From Halichondria panicea (Eukaryota; Porifera; Demospongiae; Suberitida; Halichondriidae), in assembly GCF_963675165.1 (NCBI RefSeq), contig NC_087381.1, positions 3,472,001-3,536,000 on the forward strand: a DNA stretch of 64,000 nt, read 5' to 3'. The notes below the pieces were generated by a model, which was not told where the DNA came from, searched no databases, and worked only from the letters and a program-made list of their open reading frames with translations. Position 1 is the stretch's first letter. Every line of letters starts with the position of its first letter. The translations under genes and the position numbers were made by a program. Of the stretch, positions 36,701 to 39,845 are shown one piece after another.

Positions 36701-38934
36701 CAGCACTGGGTGGGCTGGAGCTGCCCCTGCTTGTGAAGGTGAGTCTTAGTTACTATGTGCTTTGTTCCTGCATTAATAATTTTCCTCATATTAAATGGCT
36801 TTAAGCACTGCACTGAGTATAGTCTTACGAATCAACCGCACCTCAGAGAGAAGCACTCTGTACGTTACGTCATAATGTATTAGGACACTGTACAGGATTT
36901 TTTAACCACTTCCGCAATTGATCTCTAGCTGCTTAACCACATCACTGCTTGCTACAACTGCACGTACACGTTCATTCTTTACTGCCTCCTATTCAAGTCA
37001 CATGAGCAATCTCATTGGTCATGTTGAAATTCCACTGTGGCCCATGAACTCCCGTAAAGAATGCTTAGACGGTCACCAGGGCTGATTTTCATGCACTGGA
37101 GCATGCATGCAGCAGCCACTTCTCTAACAATCATGCTCAACCATTTCCCACTATTTTGTAGTTCTCTCCATGTAAATGTTAAAAAAGCAGAGCTAGTAAA
37201 ACTGTGGCGCCTCCACCGAGGCATCTCAGCACCAGCATTTTATATACACGCACGATAAGCTTTACCGTGTGCTTTTCGGCTATAATTATGCCCTCGACCC
37301 ATGATAATAACCATAAGGAGCATGATAGAACAATTTTAGCTACATAATAATTATAGGAAAGTTTAAGACAGAACACCATCATAATGACAGCCTTGCTAAT
37401 TAATTATTTTATTGTACATGTTCTGTTTGGCTTAACAATTAACAATAATTTGCACTAATCCATGCAGCCATAATGTGTCATAATCTGACGGCTCCTATGT
37501 TTGGATTCGTCAACTTCTCTACTGATCAAACAGCTCCACATGAACTAGGCACCAATGCTACCTACACCTGTATAGGGGGCTATCGGTTGAATGTTCCCGA
37601 TGACTTCGATGACTCCTTTTATATCAGAATTTGCGAGGGAAACTACTCTAGCTCGATGGGCAGATGGAGTGGATTTGTACCAACCTGTATAAGTGAGTTT
37701 TATAGATTGTAGTACAAAGCTTGCCAATCTATATATATATATATATATATACCATGTAATAATGTAATAGAATCTGATTCACTTGTGCCTTTAGTACATG
37801 TATAATAATTATTTTCATTTGCAGACATTTTCCCTGACATTGTCTACCATGCTCGTGACTGGTTGGTTCTAGTCTACACTGTCCTTGGGCTTGTTCTGCT
37901 CCTGTTGATCTGTTCCATCATCATCATTGCAAGCTAGTGAGTTTCAACAACATAATATTATAGGTTTGATAAACTATACACCGGTATACTGCATTTTGAT
38001 TTTCTTACTAAATAAAATACAGGCTCTTCTGGGAAAAGGGCCCAATTGGAGCAGATATTGGTATTGAGCAATAGCCACTACAGTGTATAATGTCGTAACA
38101 TTTTTTCTTGGTATACATAGAGTTATCTACAGTCCTTTTATTGCCTCTCTGCAAAATCTGATGCTCTGAATCCAACTCGAAATGCTTTGTCTAAGCAGCC
38201 ACCATTACCTTACTTTTCCCAATTTAGCAATCTTTGAGTGGGCGTCTTCTCATGCTGCTGTTTTACAGCTTCGAGTTTCCAACGCGCATAACTCAGGCAT
38301 GGAACATTTAAAGTATGTGCACACTAAGCCTATAATTGCGTAAGCAATTCTTTGCTCTATCATCTGGCCGGTATATAGATCACAAAAATTATAGCTTGCG
38401 CCAATTGGGCCCTGTCACCGTAGTATAAAAATAGATACACAACTCCTAATTATGACAAAATTATATACGGAATTACCTAAATTACAATCCTGCAGCACTG
38501 TGGGGAGGAAACACCATCAGAAGAGTGTATCAATAACACAACCGTATGCTGAAGATATTTTGTATGACAACCCGTTATACGCTAGTGCACCATTGCACCA
38601 TCTTGAGCCAGAGTCCAGCATAGAAAAACCACCACTGGATGATGATGAGAATCTTCCGTACGACAATCCAACATACATGAGTACACATTTTGAACCCAAG
38701 AAACCACCACTGGACGACAATGAGAATCTTCCATACAACAACCCAACATACATGAGTACACCGTTACACCATTTTGAGCCTGAGAGGCCACCACTAGATT
38801 ATAATGAAGATGTTTACTCAACGCCAAAGAAAGAAACGATAGACTGCTCGCTGCCGGATGATAGAGACCCACATTATGAAACTATTCAGCCTGCAGCTGG
38901 TGACGATGAAAGCCATTATGAAACTATGCTATAG
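1..38934 (+). CDS. Gene model: giant transmembrane multi-CCP (sushi) receptor, 5' end outside window
   Basis: The model joins 85 CCP exons, a transmembrane exon and a tail exon. CCP modules are about 60-residue beta folds with two disulfides, used for ligand binding in complement regulators, selectins and invertebrate receptors. Every internal CCP exon is a multiple of 3 nt, starts two bases before a codon and ends one base into one (phase 1-1), so modules can be added or lost without a frameshift. Three module types recur. Type A has DYQTTATY and SGGDRVRTC, then GPGEWSG and usually CEG. Type B has YDFGTVATYVCDTGFGL and GVWSG. Type C has NG-ISY, CNEGFFLEGN and a G-WDG-P-CSG end. Order is mostly A-B-C. 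No signal peptide is visible because the gene starts upstream. A split into two genes cannot be excluded, but no terminal exon or start is seen inside. Orientation is type I: ectodomain, one membrane pass, cytoplasmic tail with NPxY motifs. Confidence 0.85.
110..705. other. Intron after CCP module 1
   Basis: AT-rich. I see no coding similarity, clear inverted repeat or RNA gene here. Confidence 0.6.
706..909 (+). CDS. CCP module 2 exon (type C)
   Basis: Four cysteines with CNEGFFLEGN in the middle. Acceptor TCCAG, donor GTACAT. Confidence 0.87.
1128..1319 (+). CDS. CCP module 3 exon (type A, short)
   Basis: The body is shortened: the usual PFDYQTTATY is replaced by GYLTMATYMC. The module still ends GGGEWTG and Cys. 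Donor GTAAGA. Confidence 0.87.
1390..1960. mobile_element. Inverted-repeat element, family 1 (MULE-like), in intron
   Basis: The left arm starts ATACGGCCTGGTACCTATTG and is mirrored at 1,894-1,937. The right end continues to ATCGAGGCTA, the family 1 terminus. Inner segments around 1,520-1,575 and 1,685-1,755 are also inverted copies of each other, so most of the element can fold back. The left terminus appears truncated. Confidence 0.7.
2082..2285 (+). CDS. CCP module 4 exon (type B)
   Basis: DTTAPFSYGTSASYSC is followed by GLWSG. The exon starts LLCSG, after acceptor ATGCAG. Confidence 0.87.
2525..2719 (+). CDS. CCP module 5 exon (type C)
   Basis: CNEGFYLQGH is the type C signature. The first loop is unusual (QRGIPHPFG), without the common DTTAP. 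Confidence 0.87.
2907..3110 (+). CDS. CCP module 6 exon (type A)
   Basis: FGLSGGDRVRTC is followed by GGVWSG rather than GPGEW. Donor A|GTGAGA. Confidence 0.87.
3447..3653 (+). CDS. CCP module 7 exon (type C-like)
   Basis: This divergent module has CLDGYYLVGS. It follows a type A module directly, so the A-B-C cycle is not yet regular here. Confidence 0.86.
3928..4128 (+). CDS. CCP module 8 exon (A/B hybrid)
   Basis: The first half resembles type B (DTTAPFDFGTTATYVC). The end LGEWSG with CES resembles type A. It may be a recombinant module. Confidence 0.86.
4135..4386. mobile_element. MITE, family 4 (TACCGTATAG ends)
   Basis: Ends are TACCGTATAGC and CTATACGGTA with GCGAAATTTTCGAGG and its complement just inside. 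The same element lies in opposite orientation at 30,957-31,194. TA at both ends fits a Tc1/mariner-type target site, but this is inference. Confidence 0.75.
4387..5124. mobile_element. Small inverted-repeat element abutting a MITE
   Basis: TTTAGATCCCACTT at the left and AAGTGGGATCTAAA at the right are perfect 14-bp complements. The interior shows no convincing protein. Confidence 0.5.
5134..5233. repeat. Hairpin MITE of about 100 bp
   Basis: Arms 5,134-5,181 and 5,185-5,233 are imperfect complements around a 3-base loop, with GTAGTGTCCC facing GGGACACTAT. It folds as one long hairpin in the same intron. Confidence 0.65.
5522..5704 (+). CDS. CCP module 9 exon (type C, shortest)
   Basis: At 183 nt this is the shortest module, lacking the loop between DN and the second Cys. 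CDTGYYLQGN and GVWSG are present. Confidence 0.85.
5999..6202 (+). CDS. CCP module 10 exon (type A)
   Basis: LSGGDRVRSC and GPGEWSG are present. From here the A-B-C order is unbroken up to module 46. Confidence 0.87.
6530..6736 (+). CDS. CCP module 11 exon (type B)
   Basis: SPYDYNSVATYACNPGFGL is followed by GVWSG. Donor C|GTAAGT. Confidence 0.87.
6935..7141 (+). CDS. CCP module 12 exon (type C)
   Basis: CNTGFFLEGN and GAWDG are present, with a CSG end. Confidence 0.87.
7318..7521 (+). CDS. CCP module 13 exon (type A)
   Basis: PFDYQTTATYSC and GPGIWSG are present. SIGYTARSC replaces the usual SGGDRVRTC. Confidence 0.87.
7607..8151 (+). mobile_element. Family 2 non-autonomous element in intron
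   Basis: It starts TGCCTCGGTGCGCATGCGC with a short palindrome to GCGAGGTA and ends with ACCGAGGCA, then a terminal hairpin AGCACCTGCGGTGCT. Related copies are at 26,775, 44,841 and 57,991. No protein is encoded. It includes a GT microsatellite. Confidence 0.65.
7643..7676 (+). repeat. GT microsatellite
   Basis: A GT dinucleotide run with minor interruptions sits inside the 5' part of the family 2 element. Confidence 0.85.
8252..8473 (+). CDS. CCP module 14 exon (type B, long variant)
   Basis: This 222-nt exon has SPPYELGTIAEYTC and an inserted loop (FPVSGVVPVSAIC). It shares the layout of module 26, twelve modules later. Confidence 0.86.
8571..8777 (+). CDS. CCP module 15 exon (type C)
   Basis: CNEGYFLFGD and GLWSG are present. 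Two N-glycosylation sequons (NET, NAT) lie near the start. Confidence 0.86.
8873..9076 (+). CDS. CCP module 16 exon (type A)
   Basis: PFDYQTTVTYSC, GGDRVRTC and GPGEWNG are present. Confidence 0.87.
9220..9435 (+). CDS. CCP module 17 exon (type B, NFGYGL variant)
   Basis: A 216-nt exon with the unusual DNFGRVSYSPDTS and CNTNFGYGLTGSSTRTC. It is nearly the same as module 41. Confidence 0.87.
9554..9760 (+). CDS. CCP module 18 exon (type C, FQYPAL variant)
   Basis: TFQYPALAT and GYYLQGSAIRNC are shared almost only with module 42. Confidence 0.87.
9821..10024 (+). CDS. CCP module 19 exon (type A)
   Basis: SPFDYQTTATYGC, LSGGDRVRNC and GPGEWRG are present. Confidence 0.87.
10074..10274 (+). 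CDS. CCP module 20 exon (type B)
   Basis: APFDYETIATYSCNDGFG and AGEWSG are present. The intron before it is only 49 bp. Confidence 0.87.
10422..10616 (+). CDS. CCP module 21 exon (type C)
   Basis: CNEGLFLEGNAMRTC and GSWDG are present. The first loop is short (SSAGSPYAYG). Confidence 0.87.
10727..10927 (+). CDS. CCP module 22 exon (type A)
   Basis: LGFMATATYNC, LSGGDSVSTC and GAGEWTG are present. The LGFMATATY form returns in module 51. Confidence 0.87.
11182..11385 (+). CDS. CCP module 23 exon (type B)
   Basis: HDYGTDATTVCNPGYGL is present, and the end is CDR. Confidence 0.86.
11505..11714 (+). CDS. CCP module 24 exon (type C)
   Basis: NGMISYNPD, CNEGFYLSG and GSWNG are present. Confidence 0.86.
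11796..12002 (+). CDS. CCP module 25 exon (type A)
   Basis: FPFDYLATGTFQC, LAGGDTVRTC and GPGEWTG are present. Confidence 0.87.
12053..12271 (+). CDS. CCP module 26 exon (type B, long variant)
   Basis: A 219-nt exon with FPPFELGTTATYMC and the TPSGVDPIRLC loop. It is the counterpart of module 14. The preceding intron is 50 bp. Confidence 0.87.
12408..12614 (+). CDS. CCP module 27 exon (B/C mixed, C slot)
   Basis: AEPYDFGTVATHQC looks like type B, while CIDGFDLVGDGMRTC and GIWN look like type C. Position in the cycle is C. Confidence 0.86.
12800..13003 (+). CDS. CCP module 28 exon (type A, odd third loop)
   Basis: PFDYLTTATYDC is typical, but the GGDRVRTC segment is replaced by SIPRTLAVC. 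It ends GGEWVGG. Confidence 0.86.
13193..13399 (+). CDS. CCP module 29 exon (type B)
   Basis: LPYDFGTVATYQCNLGYGL and GVWDG are present. Confidence 0.87.
13457..13478 (+). repeat. Short interstitial telomere-type repeat
   Basis: TAACCCTAACTCTAACCCTA reads as about four TAACCC units, one with a substitution, in the intron between CCP modules 29 and 30. Confidence 0.6.
13559..13762 (+). CDS. CCP module 30 exon (type C)
   Basis: CNDGFFLQGSDRREC and GEWSG are present. The exon starts with a GC dinucleotide after TTTCAG. Confidence 0.87.
13927..14136 (+). CDS. CCP module 31 exon (type A)
   Basis: PFDYQTTATYSC, LTSGDVVRSC and GGDWSG are present. Confidence 0.87.
14137..14891. other. Intron after CCP module 31
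   Basis: A 755-bp intron. I see no exon, inverted-repeat element or RNA gene in it. Confidence 0.5.
14892..15095 (+). CDS. CCP module 32 exon (type B)
   Basis: PLDFNTVASHLCDTGYGI and GVWS are present. It follows a 755-bp intron. Confidence 0.86.
15266..15475 (+). CDS. CCP module 33 exon (type C)
   Basis: TTTSDYGSLANHAC, GYYLSGNQQRNC and GIWDG are present. The SDYG form matches module 45. Confidence 0.87.
15553..15756 (+). CDS. CCP module 34 exon (type A)
   Basis: PYSFTTTVTYGC, LSGGNRMRTC and GPGEWSG are present. Confidence 0.87.
15862..16068 (+). CDS. CCP module 35 exon (type B)
   Basis: LYEFGTVATYVCDSGFGL and GTWSG are present. The last codons encode CLC. Confidence 0.87.
16251..16457 (+). 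CDS. CCP module 36 exon (type C)
   Basis: NPFNFGTIASYTCDDGFYL and GSWNG are present. Confidence 0.87.
16541..16750 (+). CDS. CCP module 37 exon (type A)
   Basis: PFNYQTTAAYSC is present, then a two-residue insertion in LLLTVGDRVRIC, then GPGEWIG. Confidence 0.87.
16890..17078 (+). CDS. CCP module 38 exon (type B, short)
   Basis: A 189-nt exon with APHVFGTVANYTCNVGYGL. The fourth loop is cut to GGLIGEWDG. Confidence 0.86.
17266..17463 (+). CDS. CCP module 39 exon (type C)
   Basis: PFDFGTIATFVCDDGFFLDG and GLWDE are present, with a shortened GGTASV loop. Confidence 0.87.
17587..17790 (+). CDS. CCP module 40 exon (type A)
   Basis: LFNYQTAATYVC, LSGGDRVRTC and GPGEWSG are present. Confidence 0.87.
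17948..18163 (+). CDS. CCP module 41 exon (type B, NFGYGL variant)
   Basis: A close copy of module 17: DNFGRVSYSPDTS and CNTNFGYGLTGSSTRTC are both retained. Confidence 0.87.
18211..18417 (+). CDS. CCP module 42 exon (type C, FQYPAL variant)
   Basis: A close copy of module 18, including GVWDRNEPSC. The intron before it is only 47 bp, against 118 bp in the module 17-18 pair. Confidence 0.87.
   Translation: MFYALISLDLQMEQSHSSILLWPPPPFLEHKSFTLVMMVITFKDLLSETASVTGQLVLGSGIETSQVV
18525..18728 (+). CDS. CCP module 43 exon (type A)
   Basis: LSGGDRMRTC and GPGEWNG are present. The acceptor is CTGCAG, followed by AG, and phase 1 selects the first AG. Confidence 0.86.
18777..18980 (+). CDS. CCP module 44 exon (type B, divergent)
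   Basis: TSRPFGDVASYICDTGYS is followed by a hydrophilic loop and GVWSG. The upstream intron is 48 bp. Confidence 0.86.
19106..19315 (+). CDS. CCP module 45 exon (type C)
   Basis: SSSLDYGAVARHSC, GYYLDGNVIRTC and GLWDG are present. It resembles module 33. Confidence 0.87.
19384..19587 (+). CDS. CCP module 46 exon (type A)
   Basis: PYSFLTTVTYGC, LTGGDRTRQC and GPGVWIG are present. It ends the first regular A-B-C run. Confidence 0.87.
19717..19920 (+). CDS. CCP module 47 exon (type C)
   Basis: NGMIVYSPD, CNDGFQLDGSNLRTC and GSWGD are present. The B slot between modules 46 and 47 is missing. Confidence 0.86.
20110..20307 (+). CDS. CCP module 48 exon (type A, altered loop)
   Basis: PFDYLTTATYSC is present, then GVAPMGFMRTC and a short GEWTG. 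It opens the second regular run (modules 48-70). Confidence 0.86.
20427..20633 (+). CDS. CCP module 49 exon (type B)
   Basis: SPYDFSTVATYVCDTGFGL and GVWNG are present. Confidence 0.87.
20753..20956 (+). CDS. CCP module 50 exon (type C)
   Basis: CSEGVFLEGNAVRIC and GLWDG are present. Confidence 0.87.
21147..21350 (+). CDS. CCP module 51 exon (type A)
   Basis: The exon starts with HRCFA, unlike the usual ITC-S start. LGFMATATYGC, LGGDRVRTC and PGEWSG are present. Confidence 0.86.
21415..21618 (+). CDS. CCP module 52 exon (type B)
   Basis: SPYDFGTVATYVCNTRFGL and GSWSE are present. Confidence 0.87.
21678..21770 (+). repeat. TG microsatellite
   Basis: A long TG run, interrupted by ATGCCCCCTA, in the intron between CCP modules 52 and 53. 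Likely length-polymorphic. Confidence 0.9.
21902..22108 (+). CDS. CCP module 53 exon (type C)
   Basis: PFSHGTTASFFCADGSYLDG and GLWSG are present. It follows an intron carrying a long TG microsatellite. Confidence 0.86.
22262..22468 (+). CDS. CCP module 54 exon (type A)
   Basis: PFDDQTTATYSC, LSTVGNNVRTC and GPGEWTG are present. Confidence 0.87.
22517..22723 (+). CDS. CCP module 55 exon (type B)
   Basis: FELSTTASYSCNTGYGLSG is present and the module ends in a Cys. It follows a 48-bp intron. Confidence 0.86.
22724..23124. other. Intron after CCP module 55
   Basis: A 401-bp intron with no recognised content. Confidence 0.5.
23125..23328 (+). CDS. CCP module 56 exon (type C)
   Basis: PFDFNTDAIYSC, GYYLVGNGVRMC and GAWSG are present. 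Confidence 0.87.
23416..23619 (+). CDS. CCP module 57 exon (type A)
   Basis: PFEFRTTARYGC, LSRGDTVITC and GEQWSG are present. Confidence 0.87.
23763..23969 (+). CDS. CCP module 58 exon (type B)
   Basis: SPYDFSTVATYVCDTGFGL and GSWTG are present. It is close to module 49. Confidence 0.87.
24163..24357 (+). CDS. CCP module 59 exon (type C)
   Basis: LDFGTTATYTCLEGYFLEG and GNWNG are present. Confidence 0.87.
24528..24731 (+). CDS. CCP module 60 exon (type A)
   Basis: PFEYQTTATYSC, FGGDRMRTC and GPGEWSG are present. Confidence 0.87.
24791..24994 (+). CDS. CCP module 61 exon (type B)
   Basis: SPYGFGTTAMYVCDSGFGV and GVWSG are present. The upstream intron is 59 bp. Confidence 0.87.
25199..25396 (+). 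CDS. CCP module 62 exon (type C)
   Basis: YEFNTMVIYSCDEGFFLEGD and GSWSE are present. Confidence 0.86.
25564..25779 (+). CDS. CCP module 63 exon (type A, long)
   Basis: A 216-nt exon with QFKTTATYGC and an enlarged fourth loop ending REWSG. Confidence 0.86.
25973..26176 (+). CDS. CCP module 64 exon (type B)
   Basis: VPYDFGTAATYTCNSGFGL and GAWTG are present. Confidence 0.87.
26289..26501 (+). CDS. CCP module 65 exon (type C, extra loop)
   Basis: CNEGFFLLGN is followed by an extra NYDT segment before RWC, then GVWN. Confidence 0.86.
26775..27279 (+). mobile_element. Family 2 non-autonomous element in intron
   Basis: Starts TGCCTCGGTTGCACATGTGC and ends ACCCGCGGTGCTTTCA. Shared internal words with the 7,607 copy include GCTACAGCTGCTCAA and TAGTAGCTGCAAGAGTG. 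It ends 17 bp before the acceptor of module 66. Confidence 0.65.
27297..27500 (+). CDS. CCP module 66 exon (type A)
   Basis: PFDYQTTASYSC, LSGGDRVRTC and GPGEWSG are present. The acceptor lies 18 bp beyond the end of a transposon insertion. Confidence 0.87.
27558..27764 (+). CDS. CCP module 67 exon (type B)
   Basis: LYDFGTTATYMCDTGFGI and GTWTG are present. The upstream intron is 57 bp. Confidence 0.87.
28064..28267 (+). CDS. CCP module 68 exon (type C)
   Basis: FTFDTVAAHSCNEGYYLVG and GQWSG are present. Confidence 0.87.
28403..28606 (+). CDS. CCP module 69 exon (type A)
   Basis: SFDYRTAATYVC, LSGGDRVRMC and GPGEWRG are present. Donor G|GTCAGT. Confidence 0.87.
28775..28981 (+). CDS. CCP module 70 exon (type B)
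   Basis: PYEFETEATYSCDLGYDV and GRWSG are present. It ends the second regular run. Confidence 0.86.
29278..29484 (+). CDS. CCP module 71 exon (type B)
   Basis: APYDHGTVANYICNTGFGI and GEWTR are present. It is the second of three B modules in a row. Confidence 0.86.
29556..29762 (+). CDS. CCP module 72 exon (type B)
   Basis: RHDFGTVATYSCEPGFGLSG and GTWNG are present. It is the third B module in a row. The 2.1-kb transposon-filled intron follows. Confidence 0.87.
29813..30892. mobile_element. Family 1 (MULE-like) element with 10-bp target duplication
   Basis: Long terminal inverted repeats of about 85 bp start TAGCCTCGATCCCAGGCCGA and end with the exact complement. The flanks carry the direct repeat ATCCTAATAC (29,803-29,812 and 30,893-30,902). 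Long TIRs with a 9-10-bp duplication fit Mutator-like elements. The 0.9-kb interior shows no recognisable transposase. Confidence 0.85.
30957..31194. mobile_element. MITE, family 4
   Basis: TACCGTATAGCGCGAAATTT at the left is mirrored by GCGCTATACGGTA at the right. The body is the reverse complement of the 4,135-4,386 copy. Confidence 0.8.
31193..31724. mobile_element. Fold-back element with arms over 200 bp
   Basis: Arms of about 215 bp (31,193-31,410 and 31,508-31,724) are nearly perfect complements around a loop of about 100 bp. The ends are TATTAAGGACTGGG and its complement. It abuts the family 4 MITE, and the outer TACC and TACCTGAG sequences suggest nested insertion. Confidence 0.85.
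31851..32054 (+). CDS. CCP module 73 exon (type C)
   Basis: FNYATVATYICNEGFFLDG and GRWTD are present. Confidence 0.87.
32254..32457 (+). CDS. CCP module 74 exon (type A)
   Basis: LVQLITNATYGC, LSGGDRVRTC and GPGLWSG are present. Confidence 0.87.
32601..32807 (+). CDS. CCP module 75 exon (type B)
   Basis: SPYDFGTVATYVCDTGFGL and GVWSG are present. Donor G|GTCAGT. Confidence 0.87.
32938..33141 (+). CDS. CCP module 76 exon (type C)
   Basis: LMFGTIATHSCNNGFYLYGN and GVWD are present. Confidence 0.87.
33490..33693 (+). CDS. CCP module 77 exon (type A)
   Basis: PFDYQTTATYTC, LGGDLLRIC and GPGEWSG are present. Confidence 0.87.
33793..33999 (+). CDS. CCP module 78 exon (type B)
   Basis: FYDYKTSATYFCDVGFGI and GIWTG are present. 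Confidence 0.87.
34142..34345 (+). CDS. CCP module 79 exon (type C)
   Basis: LEFNSRASHVCEEGYFLEGN and GNWDG are present. Confidence 0.86.
34346..34785. other. Intron after CCP module 79
   Basis: A 440-bp intron with nothing recognised. Confidence 0.5.
34786..34989 (+). CDS. CCP module 80 exon (type C)
   Basis: FAYGTTAIHSCQRGFFLRGN and GVWDG are present. Two C modules in a row mark the irregular membrane-proximal end. Confidence 0.86.
35218..35427 (+). CDS. CCP module 81 exon (type A)
   Basis: FSYQANATYSC, LSSGNRVRTC and GPGEWSG are present. The module starts with an acidic CDEE. Confidence 0.86.
35770..35973 (+). CDS. CCP module 82 exon (type C, basic variant)
   Basis: FAYGTVATYSCREGFSREG is followed by a run of Arg residues before the third Cys, then GQWEG. 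Confidence 0.86.
36212..36415 (+). CDS. CCP module 83 exon (type C)
   Basis: PYDYGTVATHYCNDGFYLMG and GDWNG are present. Confidence 0.86.
36538..36738 (+). CDS. CCP module 84 exon (type A)
   Basis: FSYLTNAIYSC, LTGGDPVRVC and TGWAGAAPAC are present. Confidence 0.86.
36994..37240. mobile_element. Interspersed repeat fragment, including a family 2 end
   Basis: AATCTCATTGGTCATGTTG and AAGAATGCTTAGACGGTCAC have counterparts near 52,240-52,460 (the first inverted). The end CTCCACCGAGGCATC matches the family 2 3' region. Confidence 0.5.
37468..37692 (+). CDS. CCP module 85 exon (membrane-proximal, unusual)
   Basis: At 225 nt this is the longest module. HELGTNATYTC is followed by a long acidic loop (VPDDFDDSFYIRIC) and GRWSG. 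It does not fit types A-C. Donor A|GTGAGT. Confidence 0.86.
37731..37751. repeat. AT microsatellite
   Basis: Uninterrupted AT dinucleotides, just upstream of the transmembrane exon. Confidence 0.9.
37825..37936 (+). CDS. Transmembrane exon of the CCP receptor
   Basis: The exon enters in phase 1 after module 85 and reads a short juxtamembrane segment (IFPDIVYHARDW). A hydrophobic stretch of about 25 residues follows (LVLVYTVLGLVLLLLICS then IIIIAS), a single membrane helix. It ends two bases into a codon (TA) at a strong donor, GTGAGT. Joined to the tail exon the split codon becomes TAC (Tyr). If the intron is retained, the next codons are TAG and TGA. Confidence 0.85.
37937..38495. other. 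Intron between transmembrane and tail exons
   Basis: A possible alternative exon at 38,023-38,071 has acceptor AAATACAG and reads LFWEKGPIGADIGIEQ then TAG in one frame. Joined to the transmembrane exon it would first create TAG. No other content is recognised. Confidence 0.4.
38496..38934 (+). CDS. Cytoplasmic tail exon with NPxY motifs, stop codon
   Basis: The acceptor CCTGCAG fits phase 2 exactly with the transmembrane exon. The tail starts basic (GRKHHQK), as expected inside the membrane. It then carries NPLY and two NPTY motifs, the last two within a tandemly repeated segment (PPLDD-ENLPY-NPTYMST), plus DVYSTP, HYETI and HYETM. NPxY motifs bind PTB-domain adaptors and serve in endocytosis or signalling; YxxI/M motifs can recruit SH2 or AP-2 proteins. 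The stop is TAG at 38,932-38,934. An upstream Met at 38,452 gives an open frame, but the splice-phase match argues the exon begins at 38,496. Confidence 0.8.
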
Positions 38935-39845
38935 TATTATAATTTATTATGTGAGTCTATACAGTGCATGTGTAATATGTTTTGTACGCTTATAGCAGCT
39001 TCATCATGACATGTGCATGATGGAAAGTTCATTAACGTAACTTAATTTTGCCTACGTATACATGTATTGAATTTATTATAAGGACCTAAAATTTCGATAT
39101 CTAGCTGCATGCTACTTCGCGCGAGTCACATGCAGATTTGTGCAACAAGTTCTTGCCCATGCACTGACCTCAATTTTGGTCCAATTGGTGGATCTATATA
39201 TATTAAGGATTGTATACTATACACTGTTAATAAATCCAAGACACCGAGTGTAGTGTTAGCATCCAGAATATATCTTCCTTGAAGAAAACAAACCGTTGTT
39301 TTTCTTCCATTGTATGCAATGTGGCAAAGCTTATCAAAATGTAGCTGAATTGATAAAGGTATAACTCGCCGCTCCAATCACTTCTGGATTGTCAATTAAA
39401 ACTTTAGTGCATAGTTCAGTTGTTGTGTTAGGAAATATGCTATTGCTTTCTCTAGATATTTGTGGATGAGAGTTATTAAAAATTCACGCAATTCTGCTGG
39501 AGCCATCTTTTATCATTAGATCAATCGGAAGAGAAACCTTTCAACTGACCAATTTTCGAACTACAAGTATAAACAGGTAGATCACACACAGCCCAGGGTC
39601 TAGTGGTAACAAGCATGGCATGCTATAGCTGGCATGAAAATTAATACACGATGATAGCTATAACCATGCATATATAGTCACTTCTAGCACTAGATCTACT
39701 GTACTGTATTTGATGTGGATGTGTATTAAAACTCAATGTGTAGTGTAATTAATACAGATAACTCGTTGCACAGCTGCATGAGACTGGATAAAAAACAAAT
39801 GTGATCTAAAAGTCACTATAACACAAAACCCAGTCATATAAAATA
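38935..39845. other. 3' intergenic space between convergent genes
   Basis: Holds the untranslated 3' ends of the CCP receptor (+) and the lipid phosphatase (-). No further gene is supported. Confidence 0.5.
39229..39234 (+). promoter_or_regulatory. Candidate polyadenylation signal for the CCP receptor gene
   Basis: An AATAAA hexamer lies about 300 bp after the stop codon. No nearer canonical hexamer was noticed. Weak evidence in AT-rich DNA. Confidence 0.3.

Noticed and set aside
38023-38071. In-frame stretch LFWEKGPIGADIGIEQ then stop, after an AG acceptor, first read as the receptor's tail
   Set aside because: Joining it to the transmembrane exon gives TAG at the junction, so it cannot encode a tail. 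The exon at 38,496 fits phase 2 and restores TAC.
38452-38495. Upstream Met of the tail open frame as a separate gene start
   Set aside because: The splice acceptor at 38,495, the phase match and the basic juxtamembrane sequence better support a tail exon of the receptor.
39126-39377. 83-codon minus-strand open frame between the convergent genes
   Set aside because: No recognisable domain. It lies in the presumed 3' UTR region, and its length is within chance expectation.
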